Assembly (NCBI GenBank): GCA_946481195.1
Contig: CAMLNG010000225.1
Span: 1-6,450 of the forward strand
Source of the DNA: an uncultured Chromatiaceae bacterium
Lineage (GTDB): Bacteria; Pseudomonadota; Gammaproteobacteria; Enterobacterales; Alteromonadaceae
Direction of reading: 5' to 3'
DNA: 6,450 nucleotides
Shown: piece by piece, positions 1-6,319 of the stretch
How the letters are laid out: each line of letters starts with the position of its first letter
Numbering within the stretch: the stretch's first letter is position 1
Made by a program: the position numbers and the translations under genes
Notes under the pieces: generated by a model
The model's database searches: none
What the model was told of the DNA's origin: nothing
Seen by the model: the letters and a program-made list of their open reading frames with translations, nothing else

Positions 1-284
1 AAGCGCTTGCCACTTTACCGCCGGCCGATGTGGTATTTCTCGACCCGATGTTTCCGCCACGGGAAAAATCGGCATTGGTGAAAAAAGAAATGCGCGCTTT
101 TCATGACGTGGTTGGTGCCGACGAAGATGCCGATGCTTTACTGGCGCCGGCGCTGGCGCTGGCAACGCACCGGGTGGTGGTGAAAAGGCCGGGTTATGCC
201 GGGTATCTTGCCGGGCAAAAGCCAACCATGAGTATTGAAGGCAAAAACAACAGATTTGATGTATACGTCAACGCCGGGTTTTAA
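1..284 (+). CDS. rsmJ: RsmJ, 16S rRNA (guanine-1516-N2)-methyltransferase, C-terminal part
   Basis: This is the 3' end of a gene that begins upstream of the window; the first full codon is at base 3 and the stop TAA is at 282-284, leaving 93 residues. RsmJ uses S-adenosylmethionine to methylate N2 of G1516 in 16S rRNA of the small ribosomal subunit, in the cytoplasm. Seen directly: a [22 protein letters not shown] block (bases 27-92), where DPMFP is the DPPY-like catalytic motif of N2-guanine methyltransferases, followed by the family-typical DADALL and [12 protein letters not shown] segments and an RFDVYV end. These closely match E. coli RsmJ (YhiQ) as I recall it, which is about 250 residues long, so roughly the last third is present. 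The GTG at base 30 is an internal valine codon and not a start. The next gene follows after 25 bases with no terminator visible, so cotranscription is likely. Confidence 0.93.
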   Translation, partial: ALATLPPADVVFLDPMFPPREKSALVKKEMRAFHDVVGADEDADALLAPALALATHRVVVKRPGYAGYLAGQKPTMSIEGKNNRFDVYVNAGF

Positions 285-309
285 GGCGTGTTGATGTTTG
301 GGAGTATAG

Positions 310-810
310 ATGAGTGACAATCGTATAACTGTTGGTCAGGCCTTACCGGCCGCCAGCTTTCAACGCCTGACTGACAATGGGCTGGTGACTTTAACCACAG
401 AGCAGCTGTTTGCCGGCGAAACTGTGGCTTTATTTGCCTTGCCAGGCGCCTTCACCCCAACCTGCAGCGCGGCGCATTTACCCGGTTTTATCGCGCTGAC
501 CGAACAGCTTTTTCAGGCTGGTGTTGACCGGATCTATTGTACCTCGGTCAATGATGCTTATGTGCTGGACGCCTGGGGCAAGCAACAACAGGCCGGCGAT
601 GTGCAGTTTATCGCCGACGGTGCCGGAAAATTTGCCAGCGCGATAGGCATGGCGACCGACAGCGGTGATTTTGGCGGTATTCGTTCACTGCGTTACAGCA
701 TGTTGGTGGTCGATGGTGTGGTTCGCTTGCTCAATCTGGACGCCCCTAAAACTTTTGAAGTCAGCAGTGCTGAAGTGCTGTTAGAACAAATCCGCAAAGC
801 TGGCCTGTAA
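310..810 (+). CDS. Prx5-type single-domain peroxiredoxin
   Basis: The product is a 166-residue cytoplasmic thiol peroxidase that should reduce hydrogen peroxide and organic hydroperoxides. The active site reads PGAFTPTCS, giving P45, T49 and the peroxidatic Cys C52 in the Pxxx(T)xxC pattern; the conserved active-site Arg is probably R128 in SLRYSMLVVDG. The length and the PGAFTPTCSxxHLPG signature place it in the Prx5 (PRDX5/AhpE-like redoxin) group. The only other cysteine is C77 in DRIYCTSVND, in the strand after the active-site helix, near the non-essential C72 of human PRDX5; the C-terminal resolving Cys of PRDX5 is absent. There is no glutaredoxin domain fused at the C-terminus, unlike in some bacterial Prx5 proteins. 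It therefore probably works as a 1-Cys enzyme reduced by an outside thiol partner. The ATG at 310 is preceded by GGGAG at 300-304 with 5 bases between, which supports this start. Confidence 0.93.
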   Translation: MSDNRITVGQALPAASFQRLTDNGLVTLTTEQLFAGETVALFALPGAFTPTCSAAHLPGFIALTEQLFQAGVDRIYCTSVNDAYVLDAWGKQQQAGDVQFIADGAGKFASAIGMATDSGDFGGIRSLRYSMLVVDGVVRLLNLDAPKTFEVSSAEVLLEQIRKAGL

Positions 811-829
811 CGCTCAGGCCTGTTCTGTT
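802..829 (+). terminator. possible terminator hairpin at end of peroxiredoxin gene
   Basis: A perfect 6-bp inverted repeat GGCCTG (802-807) / CAGGCC (815-820) with a 7-base loop overlaps the stop codon of the peroxiredoxin gene and is followed by the T-rich TGTTCTGTT. The stem is GC-rich but the T-tract is interrupted, so it is at best a moderate Rho-independent terminator. Confidence 0.4.
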
Positions 830-832
830 GGG

Positions 833-872
833 CGGGATCCGGTCTTGGTAAACTGTGATCCCGTTCCCTTTT
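833..872 (+). terminator. possible second terminator hairpin
   Basis: CGGGATC (833-839) pairs with GATCCCG (857-863). Past a one-base bulge at T856, CGGT (840-843) can pair with ACTG (852-855) using one G-U, leaving an 8-base loop. The sequence after the stem is TTCCCTTTT (864-872). It may act in tandem with the hairpin at 802-820 to end the rsmJ/peroxiredoxin transcript. The T-run is broken by CCC, so strength is uncertain. Confidence 0.4.
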
Positions 873-898
873 ACGCCGGCACCGGCTATGGCTATACT
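870..898 (+). promoter_or_regulatory. sigma70-like promoter for the GGDEF-EAL gene
   Basis: The -35 hexamer TTTACG (870-875, 4/6 to TTGACA) and the -10 hexamer TATACT (893-898, 5/6 to TATAAT) are separated by exactly 17 bases. Transcription would begin near 905, giving a leader of about 30 bases before the GTG start at 934. The -35 box overlaps the T-tract of the preceding hairpin. This is read by eye from the consensus and is not tested. Confidence 0.55.
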
Positions 899-920
899 CG
901 AAGTTTTGACAGTTCCAGCC

Positions 921-925
921 GGGGA
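921..925 (+). promoter_or_regulatory. ribosome binding site fixing the GTG start at 934
   Basis: GGGGA at 921-925 lies 8 bases before GTG 934. The alternative in-frame ATG at 952 has only GTTGTTACCCGCC ahead of it, with no Shine-Dalgarno-like sequence, so GTG 934 is preferred. Confidence 0.65.
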
Positions 926-933
926 AATATTCA

Positions 934-3909
934 GTGCCGTTGTTACCCGCCATGCCCGCGTTATCCTGGTTTAACCAACACCGGTTGCTGACCATGACTT
1001 TGGTTTGTGCCTGTCATCTGGCGCTGAGTTGGCTGGGCCTGCAGGTGCCGTTTTTTAACGAACATATCAGTCTGATTTGGCCGGCCACCGGCTTTACCAT
1101 CGCGGTGATTTGGCGGCTCGGTTATGCCTACAGCATCGCGATTGCCGCCAGCGTCATCATTCTCACATTATTCCAGGGCCTGCCACTGGCCAGCAGTATT
1201 GCGCTGGGGCTTGGCAATGCGCTCGGTCCTGCGCTCGCTGTGCGTTTTTTTGCTGCGAAAAAACTGCGTTATCAGCTGGATAATGCCCGCGATTTGATTT
1301 GGTTTTTGCTGCTGTCGATTGGCGTGGGTACGCTTATTACCTCAGTCAATGGTGCCAGCCAGTTGTGGATCAGTGGTTATGTCAGCGATGCGCTGTGGTT
1401 TTCCACCATGCTGGCCTGGTGGTTTGGTGACAGCTTTGGCGTGTTGGTATTTGGGATACCGCTGCTGTGTTTTCAGCGTAGTCAGTGGCAGTTGCTATCC
1501 GGCTGGCGCTTCTGGACTGTGCTGGGCTGTTCAGTGCTTGTAGCCTTATTGGTGTTCTGGTTGCCGGACGTGGCCGACTGGTCACCGACTTTGTTGTTTG
1601 TGCCACTGCTGATGCTGTTATGGACAGTGCTGCGGCAGGGGTTGTGGGCGGCTTCAGTCAATGTCGCCGTGATCACCAGCCTTGCGGTGATTGGCACTAT
1701 TCAGGGGCGCGGGATTTTTGCTGATCCAGAACCGATGCAAGCTTTGTTCAGCATTAGCAGTTATATCCTGGTGATGGCCCTGTTCAGTTATTTACTGGCG
1801 TTTTTACAGCAATCCGGCGCCCGCACCCGTGACCATATCAACAGTGCATTAGAAGGTTCTGGCCTCGGTATCTGGCAACTCGATTTGCAGCAGGATTCGG
1901 TGCAGTTTTTTGGTCAGGCCGAAATGATGCTGGGGTATCAGAGTGCGGAACTGGGCAGAAACTTCGCGAGCTGGACCGATTTGCTCCATCCCGACGACGC
2001 GGTCGCAGCCCGTACTGCGTTGGTGCGGCATTTAAAAGGCCAGGACCCGCTGTATCAGGTCGAATTCCGCTTAAAACATAAGCTGGGGCACTGGGTCTGG
2101 GTACTCAGTCAGGGCCGGGTGATCGAACGTGATGCCGAGGGCCGGGCCAGCCGGATGGTAGGCAGCAATGCTGATATCAGCGCGTTGAAACAGGCCGATT
2201 TGGCGGTCAGCCAGCTGAAAGATTTTTATGCCACAGTGCTCAGTAAAGTGGTCACCGGGGTTTGGGTTGGCGATGCGCGCCATCAGCTGATTTTTGTCAA
2301 TTTAGGCCTGAGCCGGCTGATGTCGATGCCGGAGGCTGAATTGCTGGAAAAAAACATCCTGACAGATTTTCCGGAACAAACGCTGCAGCATTTCCGGCCC
2401 TTTTATTACCGGGCCATGCATGGCCTGACGCCGGTGCGGTTTGAAGCTTTACCCATTCAGACGCCGGGCGGCCGGCAACTTTACTTAAGTGGCTGGCTGG
2501 TGCCCTTACTGAAAGACGGTCGGTTTGACGGCATGATCGGCACTGTCGACGACATGACTCAGCACCGGCAGTACGAACAACAAATTCTGCAGCTGGCCTT
2601 TGTCGACCAGCTGACGGGCCTGCCAAACCGGGCGGCTTTACAGGATAAAGCCAGAGAAATGCTCGCCGGGGCTTTGCAACAACAGCAACAGCTGGCGGTT
2701 TACCATATCGATTTGGACCACTTCCAGCATATCAACGACTCGATGGGGCACGACACCGGTGATGCCTTGCTGAAACAGGTCGCTGACCGACTGAAAATGC
2801 TGGCGACAGCACAGGACCTGTTGGGCCGGCCCGGCGGCGATGAATTTATTCTGATAAGACCCAGTCGCACCGAACACGATGTACTGCAAACGGCGCATCA
2901 GCTGATTTTGCTGATGGCAGAGGCTTTTGCCGTAGACGAACGCATGCTGCAGGTCAGCCCGAGTATCGGCATCGCGCTGTTTCCGCAGCATGGCCTCAGT
3001 TTTGCGGAGCTGCAGCGCATGGCCGACATCGCTTTGTATGCCGCTAAAGCATCCGGCCGCAACAGATATAGCCTGTACACCCCGCAGATGTCCGAGTCGC
3101 TGCAAGAGCGGCTGCAACTGGAACACGGCATGCGCAGTGGTTTATATGCCGGCCAGTTCAGTCTGCATTATCAGCCGGTGCAAGCATTGGCTGATGAGCA
3201 AATCATCAGTGTGGAAGCCTTACTACGCTGGCAACATCCGCAGCTGGGTTTTGTCAGTCCGGCACGGTTTATTCCGTTGGCAGAACATTCCGGTTTTATC
3301 GTGGAACTGGGTGAGTGGGTGTTACAACAGGCGTTAAAACAGCTGGCACGCTGGCGTCAGCAAGGCCTGAATTTACGCGTTGCGGTGAACATTTCCACAG
3401 TGCAGCTGCGTCATCCTGATTTCCTGCGCCAGCTGCAGCAGGCGCTGACGCAACATGGGGTGCCGCCGGCTTTGCTGGAACTGGAGCTGACCGAATCTGT
3501 GCTGGCTGATCAGGTTGAACAAAGCCGGTTGTTGCTGCAACAGATCCGCGGTCTTGGTGTCACTTTGGCGCTGGATGATTTTGGTACCGGCTATTCCAGT
3601 CTGGCTTATTTAAAAAGCTTTCCGCTGGATAAACTGAAAATCGACCGCTCTTTTGTCCGCGATTTGCTGACTGATCCAGACGATAGAGCCATAGTGCATT
3701 CAGTGGTGGTGCTGGGCCATAGCCTGGGTTTACGCGTTGTTGCAGAGGGGGTGGAGCTGGCAGGTCAGCTGCATCAGCTGCGTCAGCTCGATGTCGATGA
3801 TGTGCAGGGTTATTTACTCAGTAAACCACTGCCGGCGGAAGAGCTGGAGAACTGGCTGCGCCGGGTGCACAGCCTCGGGTTGCCGCATACCCAAACAGAC
3901 CCGCAGTGA
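934..3909 (+). CDS. MASE1-PAS-PAS-GGDEF-EAL membrane protein, cyclic-di-GMP synthase/phosphodiesterase
   Basis: A 991-residue inner-membrane protein that makes and/or degrades the second messenger cyclic di-GMP. Residues ~15-292 form a MASE1 sensor with about eight to ten hydrophobic segments and the family landmarks IWPATG (48-53), GNALGPAL (95-102 region) and WWFGDSFGVL (162-171). PAS 1 with its PAC tail spans ~300-420 and a more diverged PAS 2 ~430-545. The GGDEF domain (~552-718) has DQLTGLPNR, the DLDHFQHIND metal/substrate block, GGDEF itself at 634-638 and SGRNRY. The EAL domain (~730-980) has EALLRW (761-766), N819, ELTES (851-855), DDFGTGYSSL (from 881), K902, AEGVE (937-941) and Q958. 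Both active sites therefore look complete. The allosteric RxxD I-site position reads TAQD (625-628), lacking the Arg. The start is GTG at 934, with its own promoter and RBS. The ligand sensed and the dominant activity cannot be told from sequence. Confidence 0.95.
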   Translation: MPLLPAMPALSWFNQHRLLTMTLVCACHLALSWLGLQVPFFNEHISLIWPATGFTIAVIWRLGYAYSIAIAASVIILTLFQGLPLASSIALGLGNALGPALAVRFFAAKKLRYQLDNARDLIWFLLLSIGVGTLITSVNGASQLWISGYVSDALWFSTMLAWWFGDSFGVLVFGIPLLCFQRSQWQLLSGWRFWTVLGCSVLVALLVFWLPDVADWSPTLLFVPLLMLLWTVLRQGLWAASVNVAVITSLAVIGTIQGRGIFADPEPMQALFSISSYILVMALFSYLLAFLQQSGARTRDHINSALEGSGLGIWQLDLQQDSVQFFGQAEMMLGYQSAELGRNFASWTDLLHPDDAVAARTALVRHLKGQDPLYQVEFRLKHKLGHWVWVLSQGRVIERDAEGRASRMVGSNADISALKQADLAVSQLKDFYATVLSKVVTGVWVGDARHQLIFVNLGLSRLMSMPEAELLEKNILTDFPEQTLQHFRPFYYRAMHGLTPVRFEALPIQTPGGRQLYLSGWLVPLLKDGRFDGMIGTVDDMTQHRQYEQQILQLAFVDQLTGLPNRAALQDKAREMLAGALQQQQQLAVYHIDLDHFQHINDSMGHDTGDALLKQVADRLKMLATAQDLLGRPGGDEFILIRPSRTEHDVLQTAHQLILLMAEAFAVDERMLQVSPSIGIALFPQHGLSFAELQRMADIALYAAKASGRNRYSLYTPQMSESLQERLQLEHGMRSGLYAGQFSLHYQPVQALADEQIISVEALLRWQHPQLGFVSPARFIPLAEHSGFIVELGEWVLQQALKQLARWRQQGLNLRVAVNISTVQLRHPDFLRQLQQALTQHGVPPALLELELTESVLADQVEQSRLLLQQIRGLGVTLALDDFGTGYSSLAYLKSFPLDKLKIDRSFVRDLLTDPDDRAIVHSVVVLGHSLGLRVVAEGVELAGQLHQLRQLDVDDVQGYLLSKPLPAEELENWLRRVHSLGLPHTQTDPQ

Positions 3910-4029
3910 AGGCTGCCGGGAAGGACCACAAGGCCCTAGGTATAGTTATGTAAAGCTGCTGCGGCGCCGGGCACCCTTTTCGTTAAAATAAGTCATAGCA
4001 GGCAGTTTGCTGCGAAATTGGGTGAAAAT
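3910..4029 (+). promoter_or_regulatory. intergenic region likely holding the cpxRA promoter
   Basis: This 120-base gap has no credible gene. TAAAAT at 3984-3989 matches the -10 consensus at 5/6 positions, but no -35 hexamer stands 16-18 bases ahead (the area is GC-rich, GCGGCGCCGG). A single GTAAA half-site occurs at 3950-3954, about 30 bases before that -10, without a properly spaced partner. Lack of a -35 would fit an activator-dependent promoter, as CpxR autoregulation is known in enterobacteria, but that is inference. No convincing terminator for the upstream gene is seen; GCAG/CTGC at 4002-4013 is only a 4-bp hairpin. Confidence 0.3.
4020..4024 (+). promoter_or_regulatory. ribosome binding site fixing the GTG start at 4030
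   Basis: GGGTGA beginning at 4020 matches the GGTGA part of the extended Shine-Dalgarno sequence and ends about 5 bases before GTG 4030. It would overlap an alternative TTG start at 4018, so that start is disfavoured. The ATG at 4028 is in another frame. Confidence 0.55.
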
Positions 4030-4716
4030 GTGGCGCAATTACTGTTAATCGATGACGACAAAGAACTGACGACTATGCTGGCGACCTACCTGCAACGGGA
4101 AGGTTTCCGCGTCGCGGTGGCAAATGACGGCCTGACCGGTCTGCAGCAAGCGCTGGCGCAGCAATATGACTTGCTGGTGTTGGATGTGATGATGCCGCAA
4201 CTGGATGGTATTTCACTGCTGAAACGTTTACGGCAGGTCAGCGATAAACCGGTGCTGATGCTGACGGCGCGCGGCGATGATATCGACCGTGTGGTTGGCC
4301 TGGAGCTCGGTGCCGATGATTATGTCCCCAAACCCTGTTTGCCGCGCGAGCTGGTTGCCCGCATCCGCGCCATCCTGCGCCGGGTGCAGCTGCAACAGCA
4401 ACCGGATTTACAGTTGCACGAAGGCCCGTTGTTGCTGACGCCGGCCAATCGCAGTGCGTCGGTCTACGGCCGGGCACTGGAACTGACCGGGGCTGAATTC
4501 AGCCTGCTCTGGCTGCTGGTCAGTCAGGCCGGGCGGATTGTCAGCAAAGCGGATTTGTCGGCACAAGGGCTTGGCAAAACCCTGTCGCAGTATGACCGCA
4601 GCATTGACGTGCATATTTCCAACATCCGCGCCAAACTCGGGCCGCGGCCAGACCAACAACCCTGGATCGAAGCCGTGCGCGGCAAAGGTTACCAGTGGCT
4701 GAAATACAGTGCATAA
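4030..4716 (+). CDS. cpxR: CpxR-like OmpR-family response regulator
   Basis: A 228-residue cytoplasmic transcription factor of the OmpR/PhoB type, the DNA-binding partner of the kinase encoded next. The receiver domain (~3-115) has the acidic triad D8-D9-D10, the phosphoacceptor D52 in LVLDVMMP, T79 in MLTARG and K101 in YVPKP. The winged-helix output domain (~128-225) contains ELTGAEFSLLWLL (151-163) and the probable recognition helix YDRSIDVHISNIRAKL (188-203), ending in GKGYQWLKYSA. It follows E. coli CpxR (232 residues) along its whole length as I recall it, including ELT near the N-terminus, LGLELGADDY-type and GKxL...DRxIDxHISN blocks. GTG 4030 is chosen over TTG 4018 because it gives the usual N-terminus MAQLLLIDDD and has an RBS. 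Oddity: KPC (C103) replaces the near-universal KPF after the switch lysine. The exact orthology to CpxR, as opposed to a CpxR-like paralogue, is likely but not proven. Confidence 0.9.
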   Translation: MAQLLLIDDDKELTTMLATYLQREGFRVAVANDGLTGLQQALAQQYDLLVLDVMMPQLDGISLLKRLRQVSDKPVLMLTARGDDIDRVVGLELGADDYVPKPCLPRELVARIRAILRRVQLQQQPDLQLHEGPLLLTPANRSASVYGRALELTGAEFSLLWLLVSQAGRIVSKADLSAQGLGKTLSQYDRSIDVHISNIRAKLGPRPDQQPWIEAVRGKGYQWLKYSA

Positions 4717-4728
4717 GGTGTAACTCCG

Positions 4729-6129
4729 ATGGGGCAGTTGTTCTGGAAATTCCTGCTGGCATTCTGGCTGGCGCTCATCCTGGCGTTTGGCGCTGTGTTT
4801 ACGCTGAATCAGCTCAGTCAGTCGCCGGAGCAAAACCGGGCGCTGCTGAGTCCGCAAGGCCGGTTTTTCCTGCAAAATGCCCAGCAGCTGATTGATGCCG
4901 GTGGTGTGCCGCTTTTGCGCACTTTAGTGCAAAACTGGCAGAACGATCCGATGGCGCGGGAACAACTGCTGGTGCTGGATGCGACCGGCGCTGATTTGCT
5001 GGGCCGTGAAGTCCCGGCTGACATCCGGCAAAATCCGCGCACCAAACATCTGGTGGTGCAGGCCGGTAGCCAGCAATTGCAGCTGGTGCTGGTCGACAAA
5101 GATAATTTCTGGCAACAGCGCGCCTTTGCCATGCGGGAACGCCTCAGCCCGCGTGACGCCGGCCCGCGCGAACGGGGTGGTCCGCCACCGCTGCCGCCAT
5201 TCTGGTTTCATCCGTTATTTCTGTTGATGGCGGTGATTGTCACCAGTATCGCCGCGAGTCTTGGCCTTGCCTGGTACTTTGCTGCGCCGGTGCGGCAACT
5301 TAAAACGGCACTTAGTGAATTACCGCAGCGGCAATGGCAGACACAGCTCAGCAGCGAGATGACCGGCCGGCGCGATGAATTTGGTGCGCTGGCGCGTAGT
5401 TTTAATCAGATGGCGCAGCAGGTGTATCAGGCCATCGTCTCGCAGCGCCGGCTGCTGCATGATGTGTCGCACGAACTGCGCTCACCGTTGGCACGCCTGC
5501 AGTTACTGACCGGCTTAGTGCGGCAGCATCCGGCCGATTTAGATGCTGCGCTGGATAAAGTCGAAGCGGAAGCGGCGCGGCTGGACCAGCTGGTCGGTGA
5601 GATCCTGACCTTTTCGCGGTTAGAAAGCGGTGAAGTCCAGCCGCGGCTCGAAGCGGTGCCGGTGCATGAACTGCTGGATTCGATTTGTGCCGATGCCACG
5701 CTGGAAGCGGAAAACCGCCAGCAACTACTGGTGCTGGTGCAAAATCCGCCGGCCATAGTGCAGGCCGACGCCGAACTATTGTACCGGGCATTGGAAAACG
5801 TGGTGCGCAATGCGATCAAGTACGCCGGCAGCGGCGCTTTTATCCGGGTTGACAGCCAATATAGTGACGGCGAATTAGTCGTACAAATCAGCGATAACGG
5901 GCCAGGTGTCGCGCCGGAATTATTACCTATGCTGTTTAATCCATTTTTCCGCGCGGATAAAAGCAACGACGGTGTCGGGCTGGGTCTCAGTATCGCTTTA
6001 CGCGCAGTCCATACCTGCGGCGGCCAGATCAGGGCTGAGAACTTGTGGCAACCCGATGGCGTTACACCAGGTGGGTTGTTGGTGGAGATCCGCTTGCCAT
6101 GTCAGAGCGGCAATGAATTGCCGCACTAA
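4729..6129 (+). CDS. cpxA: CpxA-like membrane sensor histidine kinase
   Basis: A 466-residue inner-membrane kinase that should autophosphorylate and pass phosphate to the regulator encoded just upstream. TM1 covers ~6-26, a periplasmic sensor domain without cysteines ~27-161, TM2 ~163-185 and HAMP ~186-238. The dimerisation/phosphoacceptor helix has HDVSHELRSPLARLQ with H248 as phosphoacceptor. The ATPase domain has the N box ENVVRNAIKYA (N361), G1 box SDNGPGV (388-394), F box FNPFFRAD and G2 box GVGLGLSIA (415-423), so it looks active. Length, topology and the RLQ...LDQLVGEIL region resemble E. coli CpxA (457 residues). Ser252 stands at H+4 where many relatives have Thr; this position matters for phosphatase activity but Ser is common. 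A proline-rich stretch GGPPPLPPFWF (150-160) directly precedes TM2. The start ATG is 12 bases after the cpxR stop; AAGGTG (4715-4720), overlapping that stop codon, is the RBS, so the two genes form an operon and are probably translationally linked. Confidence 0.92.
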   Translation: MGQLFWKFLLAFWLALILAFGAVFTLNQLSQSPEQNRALLSPQGRFFLQNAQQLIDAGGVPLLRTLVQNWQNDPMAREQLLVLDATGADLLGREVPADIRQNPRTKHLVVQAGSQQLQLVLVDKDNFWQQRAFAMRERLSPRDAGPRERGGPPPLPPFWFHPLFLLMAVIVTSIAASLGLAWYFAAPVRQLKTALSELPQRQWQTQLSSEMTGRRDEFGALARSFNQMAQQVYQAIVSQRRLLHDVSHELRSPLARLQLLTGLVRQHPADLDAALDKVEAEAARLDQLVGEILTFSRLESGEVQPRLEAVPVHELLDSICADATLEAENRQQLLVLVQNPPAIVQADAELLYRALENVVRNAIKYAGSGAFIRVDSQYSDGELVVQISDNGPGVAPELLPMLFNPFFRADKSNDGVGLGLSIALRAVHTCGGQIRAENLWQPDGVTPGGLLVEIRLPCQSGNELPH

Positions 6130-6169
6130 GGCTGCGCCGCTTCCGGGCCTGACCGCATCTGCAGTTTTT
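6128..6169 (+). terminator. weak terminator candidate after the cpxRA operon
   Basis: Starting at the cpxA stop codon, AAGGCTGCG (6128-6136) can pair with TCTGCAGTTTTT (6160-6168 part) through four Watson-Crick pairs CTGC/GCAG plus flanking A-U and G-U pairs. A small inner hairpin CGG (6144-6146) / CCG (6153-6155) lies within. A run of five T (6165-6169) ends the structure. Many pairs are G-U or A-U and use the T-run itself, so this is only a candidate. Confidence 0.22.
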
Positions 6170-6225
6170 ACGCGCAAAGCCCGTTGAACCCTCTATTTTG
6201 CAGCGCCATGCGCGACTCTGACTGC

Positions 6226-6247
6226 TTTAACTTTACCTTCGCCTTAC
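6226..6247 (-). promoter_or_regulatory. cluster of GTAAA-like half-sites, possible CpxR box
   Basis: On the minus strand, from 6247 down, the sequence reads GTAAG, six bases (GCGAAG), GTAAA, one base, then TTAAA. The CpxR consensus from enterobacteria is two GTAAA half-sites spaced by about 4-8 bases, so GTAAG-N6-GTAAA is a one-mismatch fit. It sits about 80 bases before the last gene and about 100 bases after cpxA. The match is short and the flank is T-rich on the + strand, so chance remains a real possibility. Confidence 0.28.
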
Positions 6248-6266
6248 ACATCTGAACGCCTTCCGG

Positions 6267-6280
6267 CTGCACTATTGCAG
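6267..6280. repeat. small inverted repeat in the leader region
   Basis: CTGCA (6267-6271) and TGCAG (6276-6280) form a perfect 5-bp inverted repeat around CTAT. It has no T-run, so it is not a terminator. It might be an operator half-site pair or a chance palindrome. Confidence 0.25.
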
Positions 6281-6288
6281 AGCTTGGC

Positions 6289-6307
6289 AGCGGACACTGG
6301 GTCCGTT
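6289..6307 (+). repeat. hairpin just before the ribosome binding site of the last gene
   Basis: CGGAC (6291-6295) pairs with GTCCG (6301-6305) around the loop ACTGG. AG before it (6289-6290) pairs with TT after it (6306-6307) by one A-U and one G-U, giving a 7-bp stem. It ends 7 bases before the Shine-Dalgarno GGGAG at 6315, so it would lie in the 5' leader, where it could shield the transcript or affect translation. There is no T-tract, which argues against a terminator. Confidence 0.35.
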
Positions 6308-6314
6308 CTGAAGC

Positions 6315-6319
6315 GGGAG
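6315..6319 (+). promoter_or_regulatory. ribosome binding site fixing the ATG start at 6327
   Basis: GGGAG at 6315-6319 lies 7 bases before ATG 6327 but only 1 base before the in-frame ATG 6321. The normal spacing favours 6327. Confidence 0.6.

Noticed and set aside
2674..2696. Run of five Gln codons (QQQQQ) in the GGDEF domain as a possible repeat expansion
   Set aside because: Mixed CAA/CAG codons and a short length; it falls in a loop of the GGDEF domain where such variation is normal.
2638..3126. A 162-codon open frame on the minus strand inside the GGDEF region
   Set aside because: It lies wholly opposite a strongly supported domain; its composition (many Gln, His, Arg) is what the complement of Leu/Gln-rich coding sequence gives, and no RBS or family is apparent.
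3737..3991. A + strand open frame crossing the end of the GGDEF-EAL gene into the gap
   Set aside because: Most of it is a frame-shifted reading of the EAL domain with Cys/Trp/Arg-rich content; no RBS before it and no recognisable product.
4018..4029. TTG at 4018 as the start of the cpxR-like gene
   Set aside because: It gives a four-residue extension (MGEN) absent from the family's usual N-terminus and would overlap its own Shine-Dalgarno; GTG 4030 has GGGTGA at proper spacing.
5427..5966. A 179-codon minus-strand open frame opposite the kinase domain
   Set aside because: Ser/Ala/Arg-rich low-complexity translation typical of an antisense shadow of a GC-rich gene; the + strand carries all histidine kinase motifs.
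6184..6212. TTGAAC at 6184-6189 as a -35 box for the last gene
   Set aside because: At 17 bases downstream the sequence is CATGCG, which does not resemble a -10 box; no better pair was found by eye.
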